Of a DNA stretch of 29,377 nucleotides, positions 11,673 through 22,899 are shown in pieces. Origin of the DNA: Conidiobolus incongruus B7586 (taxonomy: Eukaryota > Entomophthoromycota > Entomophthoromycetes > Entomophthorales > Conidiobolaceae); the NCBI GenBank assembly GCA_000697335.1, contig JNEM01006409.1:1-29377 (forward strand), in the 5' to 3' direction. The notes under the pieces were generated by a model. The model had not been told where the DNA came from, did not search any database, and worked only from the letters and a program-made list of their open reading frames with translations. How positions within the stretch are numbered: the stretch's first letter is position 1; the number at the start of each line of letters is the position of its first letter. The position numbers and the translations under genes were made by a program.

Positions 11673-13013
11673 TCAGTGATTAAAATGTAATAAATACCAA
11701 TGAGCTAACCACGTCAATATACATCCTAGGACAACAGATCCTAGCTCAATGAATAAAAAATTGGCATAGGGAAACAGTTCCTGTCTGATCAGAGATCTTT
11801 GACCTGGTACAAAACATCGCATACCCCATATCGTACTGATGAGTGATGAGATGGAAAATACGCACCCAATGTACATCAATCTTAAAGTGGGTTTTAAGGA
11901 CATGTAATTCATTTTTAAAGATTCATAACTCTTACAAGCTGTGATAGTGTTTTGAATGTGATTGAGTTGTTTGTCGATGAAGTGTAAATTGCCTAGGACT
12001 GTGAGGATATGGTCGGAGATGTCACCCAGGTACAGCTGGAGTTTTGGAGATAGTTGAAAGCGGCGGTTTAATGTGCGGATAAGGTCTTGTTTGCCTGAGA
12101 TCAGTTGAGATGTTTGAATTAAATTGAATTGAAGCTTTTCCAGCTTGGTCACAGCGTCCCCATTCAAAATTTCAAATTTGCGATTCGGGTAGAGCTTGTG
12201 AGATCTTTTAAGAAAGATTTGATCGTCGAGGACATCAATAGCATGCTCTAAAGAATTGGTAACATTGATGATTTCATCAATGGCTTCGTCCAAGATGGCA
12301 TAAGTGATCCAGTGTGGGGTGATTTCCAGATGTGGGGTTAGGCCAATGATGCGTTTGAGGGTCTTGAGTCTGCTAGGGGCTGAAGCGTTGGTTGACAGGG
12401 TCACTACTCCATTATGGGTAATTACCACGTGCAAATAACTCGAATAATTTTCTCCTATTTCCGTACGTGATTTGGCAGCTACTAACTTCCAATTAGCTGA
12501 TGGCATGGTTAGACCAAAGTAAAAGTAATGATCATATTGATGCCAGTGCTCCGTTAGAGGGTATGAATTAACAAGGTGTTGATATGTGATATTAGTCAGT
12601 TTCAATAGTTTGGTCAAGAACATTATCTCTTTCTCGCTCCTCCCCTGAATGTCCAACCAATAAGAGTGTCTATTGAACTCTGTGATCCAATGATCACTCG
12701 ATTTATTCAAAATCGATTCCAACTGATATGGATCTGATTCTGTTGAAAAATAAGTAATACGACTACTGTCATCCAATGACATTCTCTCTTGACTCAAAGT
12801 AGTACTAGCAGTCAATACCGACCCACTGTTGGAATGATTGGTAACCATTTTACTCAATTTTTTAAAATCGAACCAACTCAAGTTTTTACTCAAGAAACTA
12901 GACACTCCATTCGAATGAATAGTATTTGTTGTGAAATGAGATAGCTTAGGTTCAATTGTATGAATACTTTTAATATCTTCATCCTTGCACACTATAATGA
13001 GAGGTGATTTCAT
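11673..13013 (-). CDS. CorA/ALR-type magnesium transporter family protein with altered GMN motif
   Basis: Single-exon gene, 446 aa, TGA stop. The layout is that of the fungal ALR/MNR2 branch of the CorA family. A variable Ser-rich N-terminus comes first. The soluble alpha/beta funnel domain covers about residues 100-240 (ending near HWITYAILDEAID), and long helices follow at about 240-376. The first membrane helix is at about 378-397 and the second at 418-441, with a Trp-rich C-terminus. CorA proteins are pentameric Mg2+ channels whose selectivity filter is the Gly-Met-Asn at the end of helix 1. Here that site reads GMR (397-399) followed by CFVPGQ, where the fungal norm is GMNxxVPGQ. The codon is CGA, several changes from an Asn codon, so a simple sequencing error is unlikely. 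The protein may therefore transport with different selectivity, act in a hetero-oligomer or be inactive. Confidence 0.85.
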   Translation of the reverse strand: MKSPLIIVCKDEDIKSIHTIEPKLSHFTTNTIHSNGVSSFLSKNLSWFDFKKLSKMVTNHSNSGSVLTASTTLSQERMSLDDSSRITYFSTESDPYQLESILNKSSDHWITEFNRHSYWLDIQGRSEKEIMFLTKLLKLTNITYQHLVNSYPLTEHWHQYDHYFYFGLTMPSANWKLVAAKSRTEIGENYSSYLHVVITHNGVVTLSTNASAPSRLKTLKRIIGLTPHLEITPHWITYAILDEAIDEIINVTNSLEHAIDVLDDQIFLKRSHKLYPNRKFEILNGDAVTKLEKLQFNLIQTSQLISGKQDLIRTLNRRFQLSPKLQLYLGDISDHILTVLGNLHFIDKQLNHIQNTITACKSYESLKMNYMSLKPTLRLMYIGCVFSISSLISTIWGMRCFVPGQRSLIRQELFPYANFLFIELGSVVLGCILTWLAHWYLLHFNH

Positions 13014-13042
13014 TTTTCGTGATGCTTTTCGATATCGACATG

Positions 13043-13050
13043 TATTTATA
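13043..13050 (-). promoter_or_regulatory. TATA box of the CorA-like gene
   Basis: TATAAATA on the minus strand, 30-37 nt before the ATG at 13013, in an ATATAAATAC context shared with the promoter of paralogue C. Confidence 0.4.
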
Positions 13051-13954
13051 TCCTTAGGATTGAACTAATAGACTTCCTTTACAAGCATTAGTTCGTGGGG
13101 TAATTAGTCATTATAATCAACTATTTTAAAAAATAATCTACGAAATAAGGAAATCTTTAAGTGATTATAAATGTGTATTTGGTTGAATTAATAGCAAATT
13201 TTAGTTGGATTAAGATACTTGGCATTTCAATGTTCCAATTAGACTATTGTTTGAATTTTATACCAAGAATTAATTTAGAAACATTATAGGTTAGATTTTA
13301 TGATGAATGATCTAGTAAAATTATACCAACATTTCATTGATATAACTTTTTAAATTGGCATTACTTTAGAAACATCTCTACTATAGTTTAAATTTGTGGT
13401 TTCAAATTATATGCTGAATTATTTATTTTAGTGAACAAACTTCAAAAGAGTTTATAATAAATATTTATTTTGAAATATTACAAAAATTATCTAGTCCGAA
13501 TAATTAAATATTTCAAAATTTTACTAAATGTCATTATAAAATTGTAAGTATCAAATTTTATTAAATTCAATTGAAATCTTCAATTAATGTCTAATAAATC
13601 AGCGCATTTATTCTCATCCAAATCTAATTAAAAGTTTGAAACGAATTTTCACAACTTATATTTAAATTATATTTATAATTATCAATTACAGAATAAAAAT
13701 AAGGGTTTATTTGTAATAAATATTTTTGTTTGATGTTATTGATTTAATTTATTGGACAGCTATTTCATATTAATTAAATTTATAATCAAAAATAATTCAA
13801 TATAATGAAGAATTTTTCTATAACTAAACAAATTTATGATTAAATAATACTTAAAATGTACTCATATTTTGAAATTGATTTTATTTTTAAATATTATTCT
13901 TCAGATTGAATCTTAATTACTTTTGGTTAATAAATAAATAAATAAATAAATATT
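13051..13954. other. AT-rich intergenic DNA
   Basis: Upstream flank of the CorA-like gene and downstream flank of the MFS gene. Apart from the tetranucleotide repeat at its end, nothing was recognised. Confidence 0.6.
13929..13952. repeat. AAAT tetranucleotide microsatellite
   Basis: About six tandem copies of AAAT directly behind the stop codon of the minus-strand MFS gene, in its presumed 3' UTR. Confidence 0.85.
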
Positions 13955-15247
13955 TTAAATTTTGCAAAGTTTCCATTTGACTAATTTCCATCGCAATATA
14001 ATAACAAATGAACAACCTATTAAACTCATAACACCAGTATAGAGAATTGTAGGTAAAAAATTTTGCACTTGATCTGACGGTGAGGCACTCTTTAAAATCG
14101 CTGTAGCAATTGGTGACCCCAGTAAGAAACTGATCGATAAACTGAAATAAAGGGGTCCATTCACTTGGGATTGATTTTCCACCCCAAAGATCTGAGCGGA
14201 TAAAATGGGGATAAATACGAAGAGACCACTCGAACTAGCTCCATAGATGAGTGTAAAAGCCACCAATGGACCGAAGGTCTGTGAAAATGGCCAAATTACA
14301 AAACAAGACAATGCCATCAGGATAAATGATGCGATAGTAACATTTACATTACCAGCAAAATCACCTATTTGACCGAGCAAAATACGACCAACTCCTGATC
14401 CCAAATTGAGCATTCCTACTAAGAGGGAAGATTGAGAGGATGAAATACCATAGTAGTTACAGTATAATGGAATAATAAAGTAAGGAACCCAATATGGAAA
14501 AGATATGAAGAAACCCATACAAAACAGTAGGATGAATTTAATATTTGAAATAAATTGAAAATTAATCCATTTTTTTGATTTAATTGGTGTGGCTTTCCTC
14601 TTAATTAATACAACGGCGATCATTGATAATATGAAACAGATTAGACTCAAAATTCGAAGCGCCCATCGAAATCCTAGTTGATCAATCAAATATTGAGTTA
14701 GGGGGCCAAATGCAAGACCTCCAAACCCTGCACCACTGACTGCTGTACCAATAGCTAAGCTGCGACGACGCCAGAACCACTGGGAAGGTGCAGAGATAGC
14801 TGGAAAGAAGATCAAACTACTACCAATACCTAATAACAATGACTGAGTGACAAACAGATGCCAAACTTCGGTAGCAAATGAAGCTAGCAACAAACCCAAA
14901 GCAAACACAGTACCGCCTAAAGTCAAACAGATCTTATAAGGAAGGAAATCAGGTAATCTAGCTCCAACCATCCCAAAAAAGAAGAAAATACAAGGTCCCG
15001 TACTCCCTACAAAACTCAGTACTGAAGGACTAGCTGATGGAAAAATGAATTGATACTCATTTAAAAACACACCATAGGCACCGTAAGTACCAAACAGTAC
15101 AAAAGACACCAAAAACATGGCGAAGACTACAACCCAACCATACAGAACTTCAACCTGATCAAAATTCGCATTGCTATCTACACTCTTTTCACTTTGTCTT
15201 AACTGTTGATTAAATTCCAGACTTAAGGATTGATTAATTACAGACAT
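13955..15247 (-). CDS. MFS monocarboxylate-type (SLC16/MCH-like) transporter
   Basis: Single-exon gene, 430 aa, TAA stop, with about 12 membrane segments. The N-terminal signature of monocarboxylate-type porters is present as YGWVVVFAMFLVSFVLFG at residues 36-53. The second signature, an aromatic-Phe-x-Arg-Arg-Arg-x-Leu-Ala-x-Gly stretch, is at 157-167 and is followed by a Gly-rich helix. The central loop is Lys/Arg-rich (216-226). The second half carries NLGSGVGRILLGQIGD (281-296), with the Arg that MCT proteins keep in helix 8. The protein should sit in the plasma or an organelle membrane and move a small organic anion; family members in fungi often have unknown substrates. The start gives the usual 30-35-residue polar N-terminus. 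A TATA-like TATTTAAA lies at 15327-15320. Two broken relatives lie further along the window, and this is the only intact copy. Confidence 0.88.
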   Translation of the reverse strand: MSVINQSLSLEFNQQLRQSEKSVDSNANFDQVEVLYGWVVVFAMFLVSFVLFGTYGAYGVFLNEYQFIFPSASPSVLSFVGSTGPCIFFFFGMVGARLPDFLPYKICLTLGGTVFALGLLLASFATEVWHLFVTQSLLLGIGSSLIFFPAISAPSQWFWRRRSLAIGTAVSGAGFGGLAFGPLTQYLIDQLGFRWALRILSLICFILSMIAVVLIKRKATPIKSKKWINFQFISNIKFILLFCMGFFISFPYWVPYFIIPLYCNYYGISSSQSSLLVGMLNLGSGVGRILLGQIGDFAGNVNVTIASFILMALSCFVIWPFSQTFGPLVAFTLIYGASSSGLFVFIPILSAQIFGVENQSQVNGPLYFSLSISFLLGSPIATAILKSASPSDQVQNFLPTILYTGVMSLIGCSFVIILRWKLVKWKLCKI

Positions 15248-15339
15248 GAAGGAATTTAATCAACCTTTAAAACTTAATCTCATACAACTAAGATTTAAAA
15301 TGTCTCAAGATTTGAAGGCTTTAAATACTCAACAATTGG

Positions 15340-16850
15340 TAAGAATTGATCATCGGCAAAATTTGTAAAAGCCTTTCAATCTGCCATTAAATTCATTTTT
15401 AATATTAATGATAATTTTTTGATTAATATTTGATAAATATTTGATGAACGATAAAACACGTCAAAATAATTTCAATTTAGTAATAATTACTTTAATTAGA
15501 GCGTCATCAATGTAATCTTAAATTGATTTTGAGGTTGAAATTTGATAATCCTATGGTGGATAAAATGTAATCTCAAAAAAATTAAAATTTGTTCATTTGA
15601 GAGATTACTATATTATTTCGCAAGGTATATAACATTATCCTCTGGTGAATAAGAATAGCAGTATTCATCTCTTTTATTAATATCTTTAACTAAATCCGGA
15701 CCAAATTTTTATACAAGCGATCATTAATTCACTCCAAAAATACCAAGAATTCAAAGGAAGATTTACAATTCAATTCAGATAAGTAATAACTTTTAAGAGA
15801 ATTTAATGAGTGCACACTTACACTAAATTAATTCAATTATCACAAATTTTAGTTAAATGAAAATTATTGGTATGAAATCAAAATTGGGAATTTAGTTATT
15901 GTGAGAGATTTTTATATTTTAGAAGTTTGAGAAATATCAATAATTCGGTTTATATTATTAAAAATATTCATTTTTGAAATAATGCTATATTAATTAATCT
16001 TTAATATATGTACAATTCCAATCACTATCACCTGAATATAATTAATGAATATTCACTATCTATTTGCTATTATTCAAGTCATTCTAACTCTGAATTAGTA
16101 ATTAACTATGATGTAATGAATAATGCACATACATGGCTGAGATAATTAATCAAGTGAAAGTATCATATGAGTCATGGTGGTAATGGTCACTTGAATATAG
16201 TTATCAATATAAATCAGTACTAGTATACATCAATTATATAATTTAGCTTAAATATTCGTCAGTTTTATTATTATATAACTTTTTCGAATACAATTTAAAG
16301 AATTTGAATAACACTAATTATAAAAAAATTTGAACTCATTAATAATCAATAAAAAATCAAAATTATTACAATTAAATCTCCAGAATATTCTAAATTTTGA
16401 TTTTAATATAAGTTTAAATAATTTAACAGTGGGATAAATGATTAACCACCACAAGAATTCTACCGTGGTATCCAGTTCTCAAGATATTTTTATTTTTTAA
16501 GTAATAAATTTGGTAGTGGTCGGATGATGTTATAAAAAAGAAGTGAAATGTATCTCCGCTCTCAATATTTTTTTTAAAATTTGAAAAATATTTGAATTTT
16601 ATATTATCCCTCTTAACAAAAAAAATAAAGTCAAATATGGATTGCCTGAATTTGTTTAATTTTTCTAAATTTAATTTTTGGTTGAAGGAAATTAAAAATA
16701 CCTTGAGTAATTAACTAACTTGAAAAAAACAAGATGGCAGAAAGATTGTAATAATAACAAAAATCACTATAATATATTGATAAATCCAGGAACGAAAATA
16801 TATGGTTAATATTATAATATAATTTGGAAAGCTGTGAAAATTTGGAAAGT
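15340..16850. other. AT-rich intergenic DNA
   Basis: No gene recognised. A somewhat less AT-rich stretch near 16430-16560 was read on both strands without finding a product or a tRNA fold. Confidence 0.6.
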
Positions 16851-16859
16851 AAAAAATAT

Positions 16860-17910
16860 ATTTTGTTCGATTTTCGTACATGACACGGCTATTAGCTCTT
16901 GGAGCGTCATTGAGGACACTGACACAGCCATTCTGTAGGCCAGATTGTGAAGCATGGTACCTATCAGATGTAGTAAACTACCGATGATCAGTTCTCTGGC
17001 TATCCGGTCCTGATCGCTTGTAAACGGGGCGTTGAAAAGAGCGACTAGACCAGCAACAACAATGGCGGTGTTAGGATCCGACATGCTAAAAAGATGGAGT
17101 CACAAAATATCAACAGGAACGAATGTAGAATGAATAATGGAAGATAACTCAAGTGGACTATAGGCAGCTGCTTGAGTATGCTAAAGGTAAGGTCTTGGAA
17201 GTAGGCATAAGGTTTATTTACGTAAAAAAGGAGAGAGGCAAAGAGGAGAGGTAAAGAAAGAGAGAGAAGAAAGAGGAGGAATCGAGTCCTTCTTATAATT
17301 AAGTGAAATATATGGGCATAAGTATGCAACGGCTGAGCAACAGTGAAGTTACTCGGACGTGGACTGGTAAAATATTGATAAGGCCTAATTTGGTTAATCA
17401 GGTACTTGGTAGTGAATTGGAGTGAGAAAAGGTGTCAATCGGGTAGCAATTGTCACATTGCCCCTTCCGAGACCTTTTATCACTCTTTCACGGGTTTGTG
17501 TTTAGAGTAGTGGACATTGGTGACAGTACAGTTTGTTTCCCTGTTGATGATATTGTCACAATTGTCTGGTGTTTGGCGCACGGCTTCACAAGGATCACTC
17601 CAAGGAGAACTCATCTTGTTGGTTCCTTCAAATGGGGAATGGTACCAGAAAACTTTATCACCAGGTTTGTATTGTGTATACCCAGCAGTGCCAGATGGAT
17701 AACAGTTTCTCTTAATTTGAAACTGGTAGACGTTGGCTTGTTATTGTGTGCGACATCTACAATAAGTCTTGTTCTTAACATATTTCAGTTTATTTTTAGT
17801 CTACCTACCAATGTACAGTACAGTTCTAGTTGTACGGGTTATGAATTGGTGACAACTTCCAGTAAATCATTATTCCAGTGGTAATGTCACTGTGAACTGT
17901 GACAGTACAG
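16860..17910 (-). mobile_element. Ty3/Gypsy-like LTR retrotransposon remnant (fossil)
   Basis: A moderate-GC island in AT-rich DNA, read on the minus strand. At about 17680-17480 there is similarity to the C-terminal domain of a Gypsy-type integrase: Pro-Gly-Asp-Lys-Val followed by aromatic residues, then Ser-Pro-Trp-Ser-Asp-Pro and a closing His-x-x-x-His-Lys-Pro-Val. A purine-rich tract ending GGAAGGGGCAA runs into a TGTGACA start at 17457, as at the edge of a 3' LTR. Inside the presumed LTR lie a TATA-like ATTATAAG and an AATAAA near 17220. More element-like sequence continues to about 16860, so the LTR is either long or shared with a second, truncated copy. The element is incomplete and broken several times over. 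Its integrase part is still readable, which suggests middle rather than great age. Confidence 0.6.
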
Positions 17911-17917
17911 TTAACCA

Positions 17918-17998
17918 GCTATAGTTCAGTTGGTAGATCGGGAGATTGTGGTTTAAGCTGTAATATCTATTTCACTGGTTCAATTCTGATTGGTCGAA
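17918..17998 (+). pseudogene. tRNA-like Pol III sequence, probably decayed
   Basis: An A-box-like TAGTTCAGTTGGTAGA at about 17922-17937 has the conserved tRNA positions (T8, A9, A14, G18, G19, A21). A B-box-like GGTTCAATTCT lies at about 17977-17987. Between them, TTGTGGT could be an anticodon loop with a His-type GTG. The D arm closes with one mismatch. The acceptor and T arms pair only with several G-T wobbles and C-A mismatches, and there are about ten more bases than a normal tRNA has before the T arm, which could be a small intron. Several mismatches are what C-to-T or G-to-A change would leave. It may be a dead tRNA or a tRNA-derived repeat head. It borders the LTR fossil. Confidence 0.35.
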
Positions 17999-18009
17999 TC
18001 AAACTAATC

Positions 18010-21000
18010 AAAGTATAACATTATAATGATTTGTATCATTTATTTATTTTACTTAATATCAATTAAACATCTATTTTCTCTTTAAATATTCATTAATTTC
18101 TCATATTCATATTTATATTATTGAATATTTTACAAATTTATGTCATTGAACTATATATTTAATATTTACAAAAATATATAATACTCAGATATATATATCA
18201 AAATCTATTAATGATCTAATATATTTTTGAAATATTGTTTTTTTCAATTGTAACAGAATGTTTTTACTTTCAACCTGTAGGAAGAAGAGGTTGGTATTAA
18301 TTAACTTATTTACGAAGTATGAGGAATTATACTAACAATAATAAAATTTATATCCAGGTGCTAGCAGCTATATAAAAACTAATACCAAGTTATTTGGGCT
18401 AAATGAAGGATATTAATCTTATAACTACTCAAAATATAACATTAAAGGTCTAAGAATTCAATTAATGGAAGTATTAAACCAAAAATACAACAATTATAAA
18501 GTATGAATGAAATCAAATAGAATTAGGTAAATTGGAATCTAACATGTTTTAATGGCCATTTACATTTTAAATAAGAAATATTTTTAAAAAATTATTGTAT
18601 ATTGTATTTACTAAACTCATAATAAATAATGGTTTATATTCTAATTGCAGTATAAATATATTATATTTAATTATGATTATAGAAAAATATTAATAATACA
18701 TAATATATCCAAGCAAATTTAACATTTTAGCACAAACAATTTTGATTTGAAAAATTATATATTTGATATTAAAATTGGTAGTAGTTCTTTTTCTTTTAAT
18801 TTTATTTTAAATATTAATTTATAATTTTCACTATGTATTTTTTGATTAATTAATCAATTTTTAAAATTTTAAGTAGAGATTTATTTCTGAATTTGATTAT
18901 AATTATAAAATAATATCATAAACTAAAATTTATTATAATATATTCAATAATAATTCAAGTCAGATATTTGAAGAGTTGGTGGAAATATTCAAAGTTTTCA
19001 AAACTAGATTTATAAATTACGATCGAGTATAATTACATAAATGACTATTGATTTCGTATTATTTTGATATTAATATAAATAATAATAAATATAGAATAAA
19101 TACAGAATCTTTAATAACCTTAATAAAAAATAATATAATTGGAAATTATTATCATTATAAAAAAATTTTGGATAAAATAAAAAATATATATCCAAATATC
19201 ATGTTATACAGTATATTTTATATCAGCTACTCACTAAAGTTCATAATCATTAACCAATGGCATATCACTTTTGATATATATTACGGAAAAATTATTTAAT
19301 AATTTCAAATGCAGAATATACATTATCAAAAAATTATTCTATTGAAATTATCTTAAATTAATGACTATCAGTAAAATATAGATAAAATAAAAAATAGATT
19401 AATATATGTAGTATATATTAATAAAATATATTATAAATCTTTTCTAATTTTATTCTTAATTAAAAATTCATATGACAAATGTAAAAGTACTATAAAAATT
19501 GGTACTTTATATAAAGATTAAATAAGAGAAAAAATATAGTAATACAAATTCATAATATTAAATTATATTTTCAATTAAATATAAAAAGCTAATTTAATAA
19601 GGAAATTATAAATCTCAATATATAATTGATTAAAAAAATAAAAGCAGCGTTTAAAATATATCAAAATTAACACTATAAATATAAAATTCAAAATCATTTA
19701 AAAAAGTATTATAATTAAATAAAAATTAGGAAAAATCATATCACTAATTATTACCTTCAAAAATAAAATTTATTTTAGGTTTAAAAAACAAATTATAATC
19801 AATAGTTTTCAAAGAATTCAATTAATGAATCAGAAATTTTATATAATTATAACTATATATATAATTATCAAACCCTTTTTATAAAAAAACTAGTCTTTTT
19901 TATCCTATCCTGTATTCCTAACAAATATCAATTCCTGCGAATATGATTTTTTTTATAAATTAAAGATTTGATCAAAGTAATGAGATTTGATGACATTCTA
20001 ACTTTTCATTTTAAAATTTAAGGTTTGATTATAAAGTTGTATCATAAAAAATTATCTGAATGAATTTATGATTATCATTAGAATAAAATCGTATAATTAA
20101 AAAATGACTAGGATATTAATTATTTATGCTATATCACTATTTCTGTAACTTTTTTATTTTATTAAAATATATATTTAGATATTACCGTTTTACTTTTTAA
20201 ACAGTTAAATAGTATTATCAATATGTTTGAGTAGTGATTGTGTTAAGATCTTGAAATTTAATCAACAAACGATTTATATTTAGAAGAGAAGAAATGTAAA
20301 AATGATAGGAATTCAGGACATGATTGAATTTTTAAGGCTTCGAGGGTTAGAGTGAGTATGGTTAGAACATTAGCATAGTAAAAGTTTAAAGTTGATTGTA
20401 AACTTTATCAGAGTTATCAAATAAAATAAATAAATATAAAATCAGGTTCAATTACTGATTGGACTAAATGTATTAAATGCTAAGTTACAAATAATCAAAA
20501 ATCATAATCAAAGGAATATTATTACAGCTTAAATAGACCTACACTTAGGAATTAGTAATGTAAAGAAACGATAGTAACTAACCAAGAAAGAGGAAATGTC
20601 TAATTATTTAAAAAATGTAGCTATTTAATGCAAATATAGATTGGGATTTCAAAATATCAAAATACTATTTTTCAATTTGTCATTCGTTGATTTAAAATCC
20701 ATTACTCACATAATTATTTATCTTTTATGATAGATAATGAGAATATAGCTATTATTGGTATTGAACTTGTGAGTAATATGTGATAGTATTATTGATTATT
20801 AATCTAAAATTAAATATTAAAAATTCAATTAGATAAAAATATAGATATCATTAAAATTGAAAAAAGAATAGGAATTGGTTATATTAGTTTGATTCTAAGT
20901 AAGGTATTGCTTTTTTATGCCCTAAAGTTATAATTTAAGGCTGATTTTTCTTACAATATAGTATATATTTTTATTGAATGATATTTATAGTTGCTTTGTA

Positions 21001-21695
21001 ATTCTGAATTATAATATATTTGATTAAATTCAATATAGAATGAGAATATGTTGCAATCACATATAATACTATCACTTCATTGTTATTTAAATGAGCCGAA
21101 TATAACAATAAATATAATAATAATTATTATAAAAAAATTAATTGAAAATAACTTTTATAAAGTTTTAGATATTCAATATTGAACTGTGACTCATAAAATT
21201 ATAATAGTATTGTAAAGTATTAAATGAATATTATATCATCCAGATATAATTTTTCACTATACTATAAGGAGTACCAAAAATTTCAAAATGAATTGATTTC
21301 ATATTTATTATTATCTTTACTATTATCTTAATATTTAAATAATATTGGTGATATTCATAGGATATTAGTAATTAGCTTATCTTCATTCAACCTCCAGAAT
21401 AAATTCAATTTACCCAATTAAGTTATGTTGTAACTTAATGTATCTATTAAACATCTCTCTTTAGATAATATTTGTGGCTGTTATGATAATATAATAATTA
21501 AATTTTAGATTGATTTTCTTCTTATATGGATATAATTACTAAATGTATTTAATATTTTACGATATTTTTCAAGTATAGATCCGGATTTTGATACATTGGA
21601 GCTACAGTATATCCTTTAATAATTTGATACTAAATTATATCAATTCAATGTAATCCTCTTCGTTATAGCATCATTACCCAGCATTGAGATACTTA
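18010..21695. other. AT-rich desert
   Basis: About 3.7 kb without a recognisable gene, RNA or element. An open frame at 19048-19299 is made almost only of Ile/Asn/Lys/Tyr, as expected from AT-rich DNA. Small less AT-rich patches near 20280-20400 and 21560-21690 may be old gene or element relics but match nothing I know. Confidence 0.6.
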
Positions 21696-22890
21696 ATGTC
21701 CAAGATGAGTAATATTCAAATGGAGCAAGAAATCGAATCTTTTCCAAATAATAAGGAACTATCAACCAATATTGAAACCATTGACCCAAGGAAGAGCATC
21801 CATGCGGTTCGACAGTTGCACTCGGTACATTTCTATTAACTTTTGTCCTCTTCGGAATTTTTGGAACTTACTGAGCACTTTCAAACCAATATAAAAACTT
21901 ATTTCAATTTATCTCAGCTTCTGCACTATCATTTGTTGATAGCATAGGTTCTGCGATTTTTTCTTCCTCTGAACCTACCTACAAGGTTGCCAGATATTAT
22001 TCATTATAAAATCTGTTTGGCAATGGGACATTTGATGTTTTCTCTGATACAATTGTTGGTTGCTTTTGGAAACATATATTTGATATCTTTTTGTTAACAG
22101 ATCTCTATTATTTAGCCAGGACAGTAAGTTGATATCCTTTCCTTCTATTTCAGCACTATCCCAATTGTTTACCAAACGCCGTGGTCTTGTTATTGGTTTG
22201 AGTGTGAGTGTGAGTGAGGCTAATTTCTGAAGTCTTGCATTTGGTCCTATTATAACAATACTCATTTATCAATTACAATTCCGATGGATTTTGAGAGTAT
22301 TGAGTCTGATATGTCTCATATTATTAACGACTACTGCAATAATCATCAATCCCAAGTTCAACCCAAACTCTTAATCAATTCAAAGTTGATAAATAAAATT
22401 TTTATTTCTGTTTTTCATTGGCTCAATATAATTTGCCTATTGGATTCCATCATTATTAACCTTTTATATTGCAATTATCACCATATTCCCTCTTGGTCGC
22501 TTTTATTAACTTTGAATTTGCTATTAGTCGTATCCTACCGGATAGAATTGCTAAGTATGTTTGTAATATCAATGTGCCAATGAATATATTCTTATTAATC
22601 AAAATTTTTTGCTTTTTCATTTGTTCCTTTTCTTCGACTTTCCCATATTTATCACAACTCAATTTTATTTATGATGCTAGTCCAATTGACTTTATTCTTA
22701 CCAATTCAATCAGCTTAAATCGTTGGTGAAAAAATCAATCACATTTGAATGGTACCATTTATTCAAGTTTACCAATCATTTTCTTACTGGGATCACTAAT
22801 TGCAACTAAAATCCTTAGTGCAACTTTACTCTTGGATCGAATTCAAACCTTTTACCCTCCAACATCTATACCAAATTATTGAGTCTGATT
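21696..22890 (+). pseudogene. Heavily decayed MFS monocarboxylate-type transporter
   Basis: Pieces in changing frames match the intact transporter at 13955-15247 in order along its whole length. At about 21820-21950 there is LLTFVLFGIFGTY and SASALSFVDSIGSA. Near 22000 comes LPDIIHYKICLAMG, then about 22150-22210 SALSQLFTKRRGLVIGLSVSVSE, here cut into parts by shifts. At 22230-22330 it continues as LAFGPIITILI and FRWILRVLSLICLILL, and at 22490-22720 as a long open stretch containing IYDASPIDFIL. The end, 22740-22870, has HLNGTIYSSLPIIFLLG. Many shifts and stops separate these blocks, for example a TGA after GIFGTY and a TGA at 22727-22729. It is a distinct paralogue, diverged from the intact gene at many sites, and older than the copy at 24888-26139. 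Confidence 0.8.
22713..22771 (+). repeat. 59-nt perfect inverted repeat, left arm
   Basis: These 59 bases, starting GCTTAAATCG and ending TTCAAGTTTA, equal the reverse complement of 25027-25085. They lie in matching places of the two MFS pseudogenes, whose flanking sequence is only about 60% alike. Confidence 0.9.
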
Positions 22891-22899
22891 TGATCCATA

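Noticed and set aside
15246-15368. Plus-strand 40-codon open frame divergent from the MFS gene
   Set aside because: It overlaps the MFS start in antisense, has no recognisable features and is of a length expected by chance.
16812-17329. Two minus-strand open frames of 90 and 94 codons as host genes
   Set aside because: They lie in the LTR and flank of the retroelement fossil; the second is a Leu/Phe-rich translation of pyrimidine-rich LTR sequence.
17450-17884. Plus-strand open frame of 144 codons
   Set aside because: It is antisense to the integrase-like remnant and its composition (Val/Ser/Cys-rich) shows no known family; taken as a shadow.
19048-19299. Open frame of 83 codons, and a similar one at 23475-23699
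   Set aside because: Almost only Ile, Asn, Lys, Tyr and Phe, as AT-rich DNA gives by chance; no start context, splice links or family match.
18010-21695. AT-rich desert as a centromere
   Set aside because: AT-richness and lack of genes alone are shared by most intergenic DNA here; no tandem array or other distinguishing structure is visible.
21975-22662. Minus-strand frames and the plus-strand frame from 22284 inside the old MFS pseudogene
   Set aside because: Wrong strand or wrong frame relative to the clear transporter similarity; only the frame at about 22469-22729 belongs to the dead gene.
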